Assembly: GCF_002154695.1 (NCBI RefSeq)
Contig: NZ_MTAV01000023.1
Location: 201-51,831 of the forward strand
DNA: 51,631 bases
Direction: 5' to 3'
Source: Nostoc sp. T09
Lineage (GTDB): Bacteria > Cyanobacteriota > Cyanobacteriia > Cyanobacteriales > Nostocaceae
Positions within the stretch are counted from its first letter, which is position 1; each line of letters begins with the position of its first letter. Below the pieces are notes generated by a model. The model did not search any database and was not told the origin of the DNA. It saw only the letters and a list, made by a program, of their open reading frames with translations. Positions 17,254-25,763 of the stretch are shown here, piece by piece. A program made the translations under genes and the position numbers.

Positions 17254-18462
17254 TCAGCCAATGAATCCTAATATATGTGAGCCGAGTCCGATCGCGCCTC
17301 CTGCCAAGACTAACCAAGCAGAATTGATTTTGAATCGGAACACTGCGATCGCACTGACAATTGCCACAATAATTGTTAACCAATCTACCAGTGCAGCTCG
17401 TCCCAAGGTGTAGGTGACTCCTGCCATTAATCCCATAGAAGCCGCATTCACACCATCGAGAAATCCGCTAGCCCAAGGAGATTGGCGCAACTTAGAAACC
17501 CAAGGGTTAACTACCCATACCAAGACAAAAGCTGGTAAGAAAATTCCAATTGTACCAGCGATCGCCCCAGCATTTCCTGCCAGCAAATACCCAATGAATG
17601 TTGCGGTGGTGAAAACAGGGCCAGGTGTAAACTGCCCAATTGCCACAGCATCCAATAACTGCTGTGAGGTCAACCAATGATTACGCTCGACTAAATCCCG
17701 TTGTAGGAACGCCAGCAACACATAACCACTACCATAAAGAACACACCCAATCTTGAGAAAGAATAGAAAGACGCTGACCCAACTGACTGATGTGACTGCG
17801 GCGGCTGTACTACCAACCTGTGCCAAAACACCTGAGAAAGGTAAGAGGAATGCCCCAGTTGTGTGTCCTCTATGCCAATTCTTTACTAGCATGACGGCGA
17901 TACCTAGTAAAATCAGCACCAAAATTTCATTCAATCCCGCAAAGTAGGCAGCGATCGCCGCCACCCCGGCAATAATCGTTGGCAAGTCTTTGGCTGCCTT
18001 TTTACCTAAATTCCACACAGCTTGCAGCACAATTGCAATAATCACAGGCTTGATACCATAAAGCAGCCATTCCACCTGCGGCACTGTCTGGTAGCGATCG
18101 TAAATTGCTGCTAGCGTCCAAACGATGAGCATAGCAGGCAGAATAAAGCAGCTTCCTGCAATTAGTAAACCACGCCATCCGCCTCGTTCGTAACCAATGT
18201 GAATGGCTAATTCTGTTGAGTTGGGTCCTGGAATCAAATTTGTGACCCCCAGCAGGTCTAGCAGTTTCTCCCGGCTCATCCACTGACGGCGATTCACTAG
18301 CTCATTGTCCATCATGGCGATGTGAGCAGCAGGGCCACCAAAGGCGATCGTCCCTAGTCGCAAAAACACCCTTGCCAGTTCGATTAATCGCTGCTGCTGC
18401 TGGCTGCGAGTCAGAGCGTTATAGGAAGGCTCTCCTTGGATACCCTCAGTTTCCTGCGTCAC
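17254..18462 (-). CDS. chrA: Chromate transporter, ChrA family
   Basis: A 402-aa inner-membrane protein with two CHR domains. The first contains FLRLGTIAFGGPAAHIAMM and LLGVTNLIPGPNSTELAIHIG; the second repeats the layout with FLKIGCVLYGSGYVLLAFL and AVAIGQFTPGPVFTTATFIGY. Hydrophobic segments are spread along the full length, about ten in all. The FGGP and PGP motifs are the family signature. ChrA-type proteins export chromate, taken up by mistake through sulfate transporters. The gene is monocistronic or shares its promoter region with the downstream end of the Crp-type gene. A dyad (18478-18497) lies just before the start. It is convergent with the DUF4157 gene, 41 bp apart. Confidence 0.92.
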   Translation of the reverse strand: MTQETEGIQGEPSYNALTRSQQQQRLIELARVFLRLGTIAFGGPAAHIAMMDNELVNRRQWMSREKLLDLLGVTNLIPGPNSTELAIHIGYERGGWRGLLIAGSCFILPAMLIVWTLAAIYDRYQTVPQVEWLLYGIKPVIIAIVLQAVWNLGKKAAKDLPTIIAGVAAIAAYFAGLNEILVLILLGIAVMLVKNWHRGHTTGAFLLPFSGVLAQVGSTAAAVTSVSWVSVFLFFLKIGCVLYGSGYVLLAFLQRDLVERNHWLTSQQLLDAVAIGQFTPGPVFTTATFIGYLLAGNAGAIAGTIGIFLPAFVLVWVVNPWVSKLRQSPWASGFLDGVNAASMGLMAGVTYTLGRAALVDWLTIIVAIVSAIAVFRFKINSAWLVLAGGAIGLGSHILGFIG

Positions 18463-18477
18463 TGTGATTCTCCTGAT

Positions 18478-18497
18478 TCTGTCAAGGCATTGACAGA
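18478..18497. promoter_or_regulatory. Dyad upstream of chrA
   Basis: TCTGTCAA (18478-18485) mirrors TTGACAGA (18490-18497) around a 4-nt spacer, 16 bp before the chrA start codon. It is a perfect 8-bp-arm inverted repeat in the leader and could be an operator or a leader hairpin. The Crp-type regulator encoded just upstream on the same strand is a candidate ligand, but the spacing does not match a standard Crp or NtcA box. Confidence 0.4.
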
Positions 18498-18594
18498 AAT
18501 AATATATCGAAATCCGATAACGAAATCCTATATTTTAGAATTTCATCTCTGCGCATCTTGGCAATCAGCGGCATCGAAGAAACTGAGTTGTACC

Positions 18595-19311
18595 TTAATC
18601 AAACAAGCGCTTGTATTCTGCCTTAACTACGCCATAACATTCGCAAGCGGTTTTTTCCAAGCTTTTTCTGTCAACAATCTGTATCTGTCCGCGGTGGTAA
18701 GAGATTAAGCCTCTGCTCTGAAGTTTACTAGCAGTTTCGCTGACTCCAGAACGGCGAACACCAAGCATTGTGGACATAAATTCTTGGGTGAGGGCAAGTG
18801 AGTCTGAATCTATACCATCACTGCTCATTAACAACCAGCGGCTCAGCCTTGCTTCTATATGATGAAGACGGTTGCAGGCTGTGCTTTGTGAAGTAAGGAC
18901 AATAAATGTATGTATGTAACGGTGGAGAAGCTTTTGCAGCGAGCCGCCAGTGTCGAAGGCCTGTTTGATGATAGAAGCTTTGACACGCACGGCTTGTCCT
19001 GGGATTTGTGCCAAGATCTGCATCGGTGTTGTGTTTGTATCTAAAAGTATTGACACACCTGCCATCCCCTCACGCCCGATACAGCCGGCTTCGACTGTTG
19101 AGCCGTCTTCCATCACCGTGACCGCAGAGAGCAATGAGTTAATCGGAAAATAGACAAAAGAGATCGGCTCATTAGGCAAGATGAGCACCTGGCCTAGTGA
19201 GAGCGAGACTATCTCCAGATGAGGATGCAAGCGTTTTAGCTCATCAGGAGCTAATTTGGCAAGCAGTCTATTTTGTATAAGTGTTGGTACATCTTGATAG
19301 GTAGTCATCAT
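18595..19311 (-). CDS. Crp/Fnr-family transcription regulator
   Basis: A 238-aa regulator with an N-terminal cyclic-nucleotide-binding-like beta roll (LSLGQVLILPNEPISFVYFP, then GSTVEAGCIGREGMAGVSIL) and a C-terminal winged helix (LALTQEFMSTMLGVRRSGVSE, then LQSRGLISYHRGQIQIVDR). The GREGM phrase and the recognition helix with RRSGVSE define a subgroup of Crp-like proteins common in cyanobacteria and proteobacteria. The cAMP-binding RxS signature of true Crp proteins is absent, so the ligand is unknown. It lies upstream of chrA on the same strand with a 132-bp gap. Confidence 0.88.
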   Translation of the reverse strand: MMTTYQDVPTLIQNRLLAKLAPDELKRLHPHLEIVSLSLGQVLILPNEPISFVYFPINSLLSAVTVMEDGSTVEAGCIGREGMAGVSILLDTNTTPMQILAQIPGQAVRVKASIIKQAFDTGGSLQKLLHRYIHTFIVLTSQSTACNRLHHIEARLSRWLLMSSDGIDSDSLALTQEFMSTMLGVRRSGVSETASKLQSRGLISYHRGQIQIVDRKSLEKTACECYGVVKAEYKRLFD

Positions 19312-19392
19312 AGATGCCTCAGTAGGTATTCAAAAATCAAGCAGTAGAGAGGGTAATTTAAAAGATACGAAATTTTGGAGTTGAGCTAAGCG

Positions 19393-20904
19393 CTAAGGTA
19401 ACCAGAAGTCAGGCAGAATAGATTTGCTCAAGTGACGGACTGTTTGATTGAGCGATCGCGCTACTTGTATATGCGTTTCATCCGCTTCTACAGGTAAAAT
19501 TTCAGATGCCTGACCCTTCCCTAAATAAGATACTACCAAGTTCGCTGCTTCCAAACCAGTAACGTAAGCCTTTTCCTGCGACCATGAACCGTGACGGTTA
19601 ACAATCCAATCCCCACTCATAAATACATTTGTAAAACTTGTCTTGGCTGGCAACATATAACGATAACTTCCAGGTGCAAAATGCGTTACCGCATTTGGTA
19701 GACGAATTACACTACTGTCGATTACCTTTGCTTCTTGAAACCCTGGTATGCAAGTTGTTAAATAACGCTGGACTATTGGCACAATCTCCTCATCGCTCAA
19801 ATTGAGAAACTGATTTGCATGATAGAAATCAGCTTCAATTACCGTTCCTGCTTCATTTTTATATTCATCATGAAGTGTATTTAAATCAAAAAATGTCCAT
19901 CCTGTAGTGGCATCAAATCCAAAACAAGCATTAGAAGGGCGAGGAATATTAATTTTGCGGTCAAACCATAACCGAGTTGCTAAAACATCAATTGCTCCTA
20001 AATTATTTAAATTGCGAAACTCTTGACGACTTTGTAAGCTAGGACTATTGGCAACAATTTTTTTCATGCCAGTGATACCAACTGCAAAAATTACAGCGTC
20101 AGCGTTAAACACTTCATCACCACAAACTACACCTGTTGCCCGATTATTACTATCAACAATTAAGTCAGTTACTCGCCGCTTAGATAAAACTTTGGCACCA
20201 AGTTTTTCAATACATTCTACCCAAGGACGAAATATTTTTTCTCCCACAGTTCCCCGACACCAAACCACATCAAAATCAGGCTGGTGAGCCAGAATAAAAA
20301 AGTACAACATTCCTAAAGTTGCTGCGGCTGAACACTGTTCGCCAGGAGCAAACAAGCCTACTAACAACATCGGTTCAAACGCTTCTTTATATAGTCGCGC
20401 CGAAACACCAAAATCTTTGAATAATTCCCGTGCCGTTACAAAATCGTAACGCCGCCAAGCATCATGAGAATTATCAAAATCAACCACAGAGTAAAGTAAA
20501 GGTAAGGCACTCAGACGGTCAATTAATGGTAGACGCTGAAACTGAGTGTAAAGAAAAGTTCCTAACGGTGAGGGGAGTCGCGGTAAATCTTGAAAAATTG
20601 GCGATTCTACTTCCAACCCCGCAGGAGAATATTGGGCAGAACGAGTCCAAGATGTAAAAGGATTAATTTCTAATTCATTGATCAGGGCAAAAATGTTCCT
20701 GTAAGGATACCAAAAGCCATGTATACCTGCTTCTACAGAACGTCCTGCGGATGTTTTCCAACCAGCCACCAGTCCGCCAGGATAAGACCCTGCTTCTAGA
20801 AGCGTCACATCATATCCTTGTTTTGCCAAGTGGTAGGTTGCGCCTAAACCAGCCCAACCTGCACCTACCACTACTACCCGTTTTTTTTGTGACCCTTCAT
20901 CCAT
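19393..20904 (-). CDS. FAD-dependent oxidoreductase, phytoene-desaturase-like
   Basis: A 503-aa flavoprotein of the amine oxidase/phytoene desaturase superfamily. The dinucleotide-binding motif VVVGAGWAGLGATYHLAKQG is at residues 10-29, followed by the second family phrase LLEAGSYPGGLVAGW. GIHGFWYPYRNIFALINEL resembles the carotene-desaturase family. The C-terminal FAD phrase is NVFMSGDWIVNRHGSWSQEK, then AYVTGLEAAN. Plant and cyanobacterial PDS/ZDS-like paralogues of unknown substrate share this layout. It is not the standard carotenoid operon enzyme as far as I can judge. It is divergent from the methyltransferase gene at 21217. An isoprenoid or quinone substrate is likely but unproven. Confidence 0.8.
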   Translation of the reverse strand: MDEGSQKKRVVVVGAGWAGLGATYHLAKQGYDVTLLEAGSYPGGLVAGWKTSAGRSVEAGIHGFWYPYRNIFALINELEINPFTSWTRSAQYSPAGLEVESPIFQDLPRLPSPLGTFLYTQFQRLPLIDRLSALPLLYSVVDFDNSHDAWRRYDFVTARELFKDFGVSARLYKEAFEPMLLVGLFAPGEQCSAAATLGMLYFFILAHQPDFDVVWCRGTVGEKIFRPWVECIEKLGAKVLSKRRVTDLIVDSNNRATGVVCGDEVFNADAVIFAVGITGMKKIVANSPSLQSRQEFRNLNNLGAIDVLATRLWFDRKINIPRPSNACFGFDATTGWTFFDLNTLHDEYKNEAGTVIEADFYHANQFLNLSDEEIVPIVQRYLTTCIPGFQEAKVIDSSVIRLPNAVTHFAPGSYRYMLPAKTSFTNVFMSGDWIVNRHGSWSQEKAYVTGLEAANLVVSYLGKGQASEILPVEADETHIQVARSLNQTVRHLSKSILPDFWLP

Positions 20905-21216
20905 TCCAGCACAGTCTCCCAGAATTGCAATCTATAATTAAATTTAAAGTATTTGTAAACCGATTTAAGCCTTTGTGCGTAAATCTACTGATAATCAAAA
21001 ATTATTTTATTTTATCTTATTGAGCAAATATCGTTTTTTACCAAATTTAATGTCAGCAGACCACCGCGTTTTTGAGTAATTGTTCAAGCTAGCAATAATT
21101 TTATAATTAGTTTGTGTATTTTTGATTAATACATATAGATAAAATGACGCTTGCACTTAATCATGAGTTAAGGATATAACAAGAAAAATAGCTAGCTATA
21201 CATCAAAAATACTCTT
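20905..21216. other. Divergent AT-rich intergenic region
   Basis: A 312-bp gap between two divergent genes, the flavin oxidase (minus) and the methyltransferase (plus). It is AT-rich and has no open frame of interest. For the plus-strand gene, TATAAT at 21102-21107 with TTGTTC 16 bp upstream (21080-21085) is a possible promoter. No repeat of note was seen. Confidence 0.35.
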
Positions 21217-22119
21217 ATGACTCAATTAGAAAAATCCAGAAGTAGTTTGAGTGAGTTTCAGCTTCAGGATGGTATTTATTTTCCTAAAAACTACGAACAG
21301 TTAAACAGTACTGAGCATAAACAAAAATGGGACGAAATTGGTAAGACCTACTATGGTTCCCAAAAAATTGAGCAGGTTGCAGAGACATCCCCAATTAAAC
21401 AAGATTACACTTTATTAGGTGGAAAACCTGGCGGGACTTGGAATAAATTTCCGATGAATAAATCTGTTGATTCTATTCTGGAGATTGGTTGTGGTTACGG
21501 TCGCGCTCCCTTACATCTTTCAAAAGATAAAAATCTTCAATGCCAAAAATATTTCGCAATTGATATTTCTGAATCTTTATTGCGACGCTTAATCAGGGTT
21601 AAACAAGAATATGATTTTTTCCCAGGAGCACAATTTAATATAATTTGCAATTCAGCAGAAATATTACCTTTAGAAGATAATTCAATAGATTTAGTAATTT
21701 CTAACTGCGTATTTATGCATATACCAGACGCACAGTTAAGAAACTTATTATCTGAGATGTTTCGTGTGCTGAAGCCAGGTGGAATTTTCGTTTTTAATCA
21801 TTCTTTTCATAACAAGTCTTGTCCTTCTCACATTATCCATAATTTCATTAGAAGTATAAATATATTTGGTAAAAACCCAATTTATCTCAAGCAATATTCA
21901 GCCGTTGAAATTCAAGAAATGTTGAATACTGCTGGCATAAAAAACAAGTGTCCACAATATACAGTGGAAGCAACAACAGAATATGCAATCTTACCGGAAA
22001 CTATTAAAGGGATTCCACTACCGTTTGCGAAAGCGATTAACAGAAGCCTGAAGCCTGCCAATGCTTGGAAAGAAACTTTGGCTTATGGCTTTAGTGCCTA
22101 CAGCAATCCCCTTGAGTAA
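21217..22119 (+). CDS. Class I SAM-dependent methyltransferase
   Basis: A 300-aa methyltransferase with a Rossmann-type SAM fold. Motif I is SILEIGCGYGRAPLHLSK near residue 90, then KYFAIDISESLLRRL carries the acidic end of strand 2, and AEILPLEDNSIDLVISNCVF with MFRVLKPGGIFVFNHS are motifs II-III. The N-terminal 80 residues (KWDEIGKTYYGSQKIEQ) and the C-terminal 80 residues probably bind the substrate. No close family such as UbiE or Coq3 is clear. The start at ATG 21217 is preceded by an AT-rich leader without a strong ribosome site. It ends 35 bp before a terminator hairpin. Confidence 0.85.
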   Translation: MTQLEKSRSSLSEFQLQDGIYFPKNYEQLNSTEHKQKWDEIGKTYYGSQKIEQVAETSPIKQDYTLLGGKPGGTWNKFPMNKSVDSILEIGCGYGRAPLHLSKDKNLQCQKYFAIDISESLLRRLIRVKQEYDFFPGAQFNIICNSAEILPLEDNSIDLVISNCVFMHIPDAQLRNLLSEMFRVLKPGGIFVFNHSFHNKSCPSHIIHNFIRSINIFGKNPIYLKQYSAVEIQEMLNTAGIKNKCPQYTVEATTEYAILPETIKGIPLPFAKAINRSLKPANAWKETLAYGFSAYSNPLE

Positions 22120-22153
22120 ACGATAAAATATCCATAGCATTCTTAATTACATT

Positions 22154-22190
22154 GAAACCATTGTCAAACAGTGGTTTCTTTTGTTTTATA
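22154..22190 (+). terminator. Terminator after the methyltransferase gene
   Basis: A near-perfect 10-bp stem, GAAACCATTG (22154-22163) and CAGTGGTTTC (22169-22178), with a 5-nt loop, is followed by TTTTGTTTTAT. This is a standard intrinsic terminator shape. Confidence 0.75.
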
Positions 22191-22299
22191 TGGGTATCTG
22201 GCGATCGCATTATCTAGCAACGTTATCGAGGCGATCGCCCAAAATCTCTAAAATAACGTCAGTGTTATGTCAACGCGATCGCCTGCAATGTTAATACGT

Positions 22300-22425
22300 C
22301 GGGTTGTTATGCCATTGCATCGAGTTGTTATGCCATTGCATCGGGCTGTTATGCCATTGCATCGGGCTGTTATGCCATTGCATCGCCTTGTTATGCCATT
22401 GCATCGGCTTACATTGCGAATGCAT
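22300..22425. repeat. 21-bp tandem repeat, six units
   Basis: Six head-to-tail copies of a 21-bp unit start at 22300, 22321, 22342, 22363, 22384 and 22405. The consensus is CGGGYTGTTATGCCATTGCA followed by T; the last unit has diverged. HIP1 octamers flank the array. Because 21 is a multiple of three, a 65-codon plus-strand frame (22267-22464) would encode a VVMPLHR heptad repeat, but no ribosome site or sensible flanks support it as a protein. It is best viewed as a minisatellite. Confidence 0.85.
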
Positions 22426-22531
22426 CGGCTTGGTAGTAATTTCGTCTGGCGATCGCTAGTGTAAAGTAGATATCGTTAGGGATGTTGAGTGAGGCGATCG
22501 CTTGCACCAGATCAAATAATGTTCAATTTGT

Positions 22532-22987
22532 TTGATCGTGATGTTCGGTTTTAACACTTTTACAGCTATGAGGTCAGCCGATTCATTTTATACAATTCTT
22601 CTGAGATTGCCTGAGCCAGCCCTCAAAGGATTTATGAGTTGGGCAGTCCTCGATATGGCAAAGCAAGTAGGTTTTCCCCTTGTCCTCGATCGCAGCAAGC
22701 TGGATCATCTTCCACTGTGCACCTATATTAAACAACTGCAAAAACAATTTGAGGCTCATGTGGATACTGATTCATTAAGTGATGGCATGGCATTATTAGT
22801 TGCTGCACAACTTGCTGATTCCAGAAGTTTACCAAATGCGATCGCTTTGATTGATGCGCTGTTACTATATGTCCAATTTTCCTGTATTGCAACTATTGAG
22901 GATGAGGATGCAGCACAAAAGGTGGCGGCAGAAATGATTGCTCGCCAACACGCCACACTCGAGAAGATTGCTAGAATTTATAGTTAA
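22532..22987 (+). CDS. Hypothetical helical protein, 151 aa
   Basis: A 151-aa hypothetical protein. It is mostly helical by eye, with phrases LLRLPEPALKGFMSWAVLDM and IALIDALLLYVQFSCI, and an acidic patch (ATIEDEDAAQKVAAEMI) near the C-terminus. No catalytic motif is seen and I recognise no family. A shorter start at ATG 22565 (MRSADSFY) is possible; neither start has a good ribosome site. It converges with the xisH/xisI pair, its stop lying 2 bp from the end of xisI. Confidence 0.55.
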   Translation: MIVMFGFNTFTAMRSADSFYTILLRLPEPALKGFMSWAVLDMAKQVGFPLVLDRSKLDHLPLCTYIKQLQKQFEAHVDTDSLSDGMALLVAAQLADSRSLPNAIALIDALLLYVQFSCIATIEDEDAAQKVAAEMIARQHATLEKIARIYS

Positions 22988-22989
22988 GC

Positions 22990-23325
22990 TTATGCAACAG
23001 CATATCCCGTATATTTCCTGGCATCTTGCGGGTGAAATCCTAAAACTATTTGATCTTTGGGAATTCCGGCTGCTTCTAATTCGTAAGTCACGCCATCTTC
23101 TGTGTCATCCCGTTGCACCCAGATTTTGCCATCAATAATATCAATATGAACTAAGCAACCGTGAATTCGCTTAACACCATCCCAGCCAAGAGTTACCAGC
23201 AAATAACTATCATTTTCGCTATCAAAAACTGTTTTGCACTCAATAGCGGCGTAAGAATAAGGAATTTGTGTGTAAGGTACTAACACTTCTTTGATGATAC
23301 GTCGATAATTATCTAAGGTATCCAT
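22990..23325 (-). CDS. xisI: XisI-family protein
   Basis: A 111-aa protein of the XisI family. The family phrases are YRRIIKEVLVPYTQIPYSYA, then LLVTLGWDGVKRIHGCLVHI and IDIIDGKIWVQRDDTEDGVT, and the end motif GIPKDQIVLGFHPQDARKYTG. In Anabaena, XisI together with XisH was found to be needed for excision of the fdxN element by the recombinase XisF. No xisF-like gene is near, and many cyanobacteria hold numerous orphan xisHI pairs. The gene overlaps the end of xisH by 13 bp, so the two are translated as a unit. Confidence 0.92.
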   Translation of the reverse strand: MDTLDNYRRIIKEVLVPYTQIPYSYAAIECKTVFDSENDSYLLVTLGWDGVKRIHGCLVHIDIIDGKIWVQRDDTEDGVTYELEAAGIPKDQIVLGFHPQDARKYTGYAVA

Positions 23326-23729
23326 TGGATAATCCTCTCATTCTCTGGATTAAAAACGAGTAACTTTAGATTCTCACTTTCTATTAAAAGTGTACCAATT
23401 GGTTCCTCAAACAAAGTGATAAATACGCTATCACGTATTGCTAAATATAATATTCTTTCTGGTTCCAGGCGATTGATAACAGCACGGTACATGATAAATC
23501 CCCCAATAGCATCTTTGAGGTCTGCCATTTCTGAGGGACTCACAAAACTTTTAATTTCTACAGCTATTTTTCTAGTGCCTTGTTCTGCTGCTAAGAGTTG
23601 TTTGGCTCCTAAATCTACATACATATCTTTTTGACCCCACTTTAAATGTAAAGGATCATCTGTAATTATCCAGCCGTCTTGAATTAACGCATTCTTAACA
23701 GCATCGTGATAAATATCTTTTGCAGGCAT
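23313..23729 (-). CDS. xisH: XisH-family PD-(D/E)XK-like protein
   Basis: A 138-aa protein. MPAKDIYHDAVKNALIQDGW at the start and PLHLKWGQKDMYVDLGAKQL are diagnostic of XisH. VDLGAKQLLAAEQGTRKIAV followed by EIKSF gives an Asp and an E-x-K spaced as in PD-(D/E)XK nuclease folds. Later blocks are DLKDAIGGFIMYRAVINRLE and ILYLAIRDSVFITLF. I chose ATG 23729 (MPAKD) because all relatives begin so; an upstream in-frame extension to 23822 runs into the glycosyltransferase gene. It overlaps xisI by 13 bp. The function outside fdxN excision is unknown; a nuclease with a partner protein is plausible. Confidence 0.92.
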   Translation of the reverse strand: MPAKDIYHDAVKNALIQDGWIITDDPLHLKWGQKDMYVDLGAKQLLAAEQGTRKIAVEIKSFVSPSEMADLKDAIGGFIMYRAVINRLEPERILYLAIRDSVFITLFEEPIGTLLIESENLKLLVFNPENERIIQWIP

Positions 23730-23742
23730 ATAAAGTGTTACC

Positions 23743-25029
23743 TTATTTACTTGCAGAATCACCGTAAATAGTTTTACCGCGATGTTCAGTTTTAACCCAA
23801 CACGATCGCTGTTTTTGCACACACATCTTTAAAGTTGTCACCATCATCACCGGAACCCAATGCACCATGTAGAAGGAGCCTTGAATTGTTGCCCACAGCA
23901 AAGACAATCCTCGTAAATTTTGATATTGGTAAAGTCCGGCGATAAACGCAACTGTCAAAATGATGCTGAGTAGTGTCTGAAGTGGAAATAGAACTGGGCG
24001 ATCGCTATTAAATATTGTCCAAAGTAAGTCAGGAATCAGCCCAATTGGCAGCAGAAATTGCAATAGAAAAAACAATAGTAAATCAATTTCTTTAGCCCAG
24101 CCCAAAGTTAGAATTTGGGGAAAGTAATCAAGGTAACGCTGATAGCCACCTTCAGCCCAACGGCAATGTTGATGCCAAAGTTGTCTCCAGGTTGTCACTC
24201 CTTCTTCTTGAATGGATGGAACGGTAACAAACTCAATTTCCGTGCCTATCAGATAAAGCTTGAAGCAGAGATCCAAATCATCGGTAACTGTGTCCTCATT
24301 CCATCCTTGACACTTTTCTAGCAGTTCTCGCCGAATTAGCATCCCGTTACCCCGCAACTCAGTCATTCCGCCAACAGCAATGCGATGAGTTTGCAGAAAG
24401 CTATCACAGATCATTTCCATCTGCTGACAACGGGTGAGGAAATTGGTGTCTGCATTGGCGATCGCTTTTCGCACTTGTACCGCACCGATGGCTTGCTTCT
24501 GGAATAGAGGTACTGTTTGCCGCAGAAAATTGGCAGGAAGCAGAGCATCAGCATCGCAGACTAGAATAATCTCTCCTTGAGTGAAGGGAAAAACCGCATT
24601 CAGCGCTCCGGATTTACCTCCTCTTGATTCCCGTTGATAAACTTGTAACGCTGGAAATTGAGTTTGTAATTTACTCAATATCTGCGGAGTTTCATCAGTA
24701 CTACCGTCATCAACGAGCCAAATATCTAAGCGATCGCTTGGATAGTTTAAATGGAATAAGCTGTGAACTAAATCGGCTAAGACTGCACTTTCATTTTTAG
24801 CAGGAACTAAAATCGAGACTTGCGGTAAATAAGTATGACTCTCAATTACCAAAGTGGCTGGTTTTGCTATCAACATCCGTAGCATTTGCACAGTCAGCAC
24901 AAACGTTAATCCCACAATCAACCACTGCGTCTCTGGTAGCCAGTGCAGCAAACTGACAAAACCCCAAATTAGTAGAACTACTAGGCTGGCCTTGAGACGG
25001 CGATCGCGATAAAAGGTATTTCTTCCCAC
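23743..25029 (-). CDS. MgdA-like family 2 glycosyltransferase
   Basis: A 428-aa membrane glycosyltransferase. Two hydrophobic N-terminal segments (LVVLLIWGFVSLLHWL, WLIVGLTFVLTVQML) precede the GT-A domain. Catalytic motifs are IWLVDDGSTDETP, ILVCDADALLP, ELRGNGMLIRRELL, TDDLDLCFKLYL and the acceptor motif HQHCRWAEGGYQRYLDY. Three or four C-terminal membrane segments follow. The blocks QVRKAIANADTNF and WNEDTVTDDLDL agree closely with the cyanobacterial beta-monoglucosyldiacylglycerol synthase (Synechocystis sll1377, mgdA), which makes the precursor of thylakoid galactolipid. It may be the true enzyme or a paralogue. An SnoaL-like gene lies 8 bp upstream on the same strand. Confidence 0.78.
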   Translation of the reverse strand: MGRNTFYRDRRLKASLVVLLIWGFVSLLHWLPETQWLIVGLTFVLTVQMLRMLIAKPATLVIESHTYLPQVSILVPAKNESAVLADLVHSLFHLNYPSDRLDIWLVDDGSTDETPQILSKLQTQFPALQVYQRESRGGKSGALNAVFPFTQGEIILVCDADALLPANFLRQTVPLFQKQAIGAVQVRKAIANADTNFLTRCQQMEMICDSFLQTHRIAVGGMTELRGNGMLIRRELLEKCQGWNEDTVTDDLDLCFKLYLIGTEIEFVTVPSIQEEGVTTWRQLWHQHCRWAEGGYQRYLDYFPQILTLGWAKEIDLLLFFLLQFLLPIGLIPDLLWTIFNSDRPVLFPLQTLLSIILTVAFIAGLYQYQNLRGLSLLWATIQGSFYMVHWVPVMMVTTLKMCVQKQRSCWVKTEHRGKTIYGDSASK

Positions 25030-25037
25030 TTTATTTA

Positions 25038-25763
25038 CTATACCTTCTCGGTTTTTTGCTTGGGCTGGCGACGTAACAGCAGCATCGTGACTGCTCCTAA
25101 CGCAAAGCCGCCCACACCTGCGGCAATTGCCATAATCCGTCCCAACCGTTGCGCCCCATTCAATAGCGGATTATCCAAGAGGTTAGACGAGAAATGCAGC
25201 GATTGAATCGTCCATTTATCTTGGAGTTTTAGCAGTACTGCTGTCCACCGCATTCCCATATCAGCCACTTTGCCATCTTTAAAAGAGAAAGTTGCGATCG
25301 CATCTCCAGCAGAAACTACTGTTTCTGGTGAGAGAAACGTTCTCACAGGCTCTCCTTTGAGATTCATTTTGATGTCTTGGATCGTAGTGGAGAACTGCTG
25401 ATTCCAGTACTTCTCAAATTCAGGTACTTTGCGAAAAACTTGGTTATCAACTGTTGTGATCGTAAAGGTTGGGTGCAAGTAAGGTTCAATTTTAGAAAAA
25501 TCGCGATTGTTCAAAGCTTGCAGAGCAATTTCTCGCGTGCGAATAATCGCGTTGATTTCCTGTTGGTTAGTATCCGCCGAAGCATATTGAGGTATGTTCC
25601 AAATTGCCAGCGCCAACAAAATACTGCAAAGTATCTGAGTACATTTGTATTTGCTTGCCCATCTCTGTTTCAACATATAAAAAAACCTGTAGATTTGGTT
25701 ACATTGACGGATGATTTTTCTAACGCTAATAACAGGATGGATTTTAAGGTGTTCTCTAGTCAA
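25038..25763 (-). CDS. NTF2-like membrane-anchored protein
   Basis: A 241-aa protein encoded just before the MgdA-like gene in the same transcription unit. A hydrophobic segment (ILCSILLALAIWNIPQYASA) ends like a signal peptide near residue 62. An NTF2/SnoaL-like domain follows (IIRTREIALQALNNRDFSKI, then TFTITTVDNQVFRKVPEFEKYW and MRWTAVLLKLQDKWTIQSLH). A C-terminal transmembrane segment (AIAAGVGGFALGAVTMLLLR) ends in a basic tail. It is probably exported, with the NTF2-like domain outside the cytoplasm. A shorter start at ATG 25676 fits a normal signal peptide better. The function is unknown; operon position suggests a link to lipid glycosylation. Confidence 0.65.
   Translation of the reverse strand: MTREHLKIHPVISVRKIIRQCNQIYRFFYMLKQRWASKYKCTQILCSILLALAIWNIPQYASADTNQQEINAIIRTREIALQALNNRDFSKIEPYLHPTFTITTVDNQVFRKVPEFEKYWNQQFSTTIQDIKMNLKGEPVRTFLSPETVVSAGDAIATFSFKDGKVADMGMRWTAVLLKLQDKWTIQSLHFSSNLLDNPLLNGAQRLGRIMAIAAGVGGFALGAVTMLLLRRQPKQKTEKV

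Noticed and set aside
22300-22425. CRISPR array
   Set aside because: Units are contiguous with no unique spacers, so it is a minisatellite.
22267-22464. 65-codon frame with VVMPLHR repeats as a real protein
   Set aside because: It arises from the 21-bp tandem repeat, has no ribosome site and no sensible flanking sequence.
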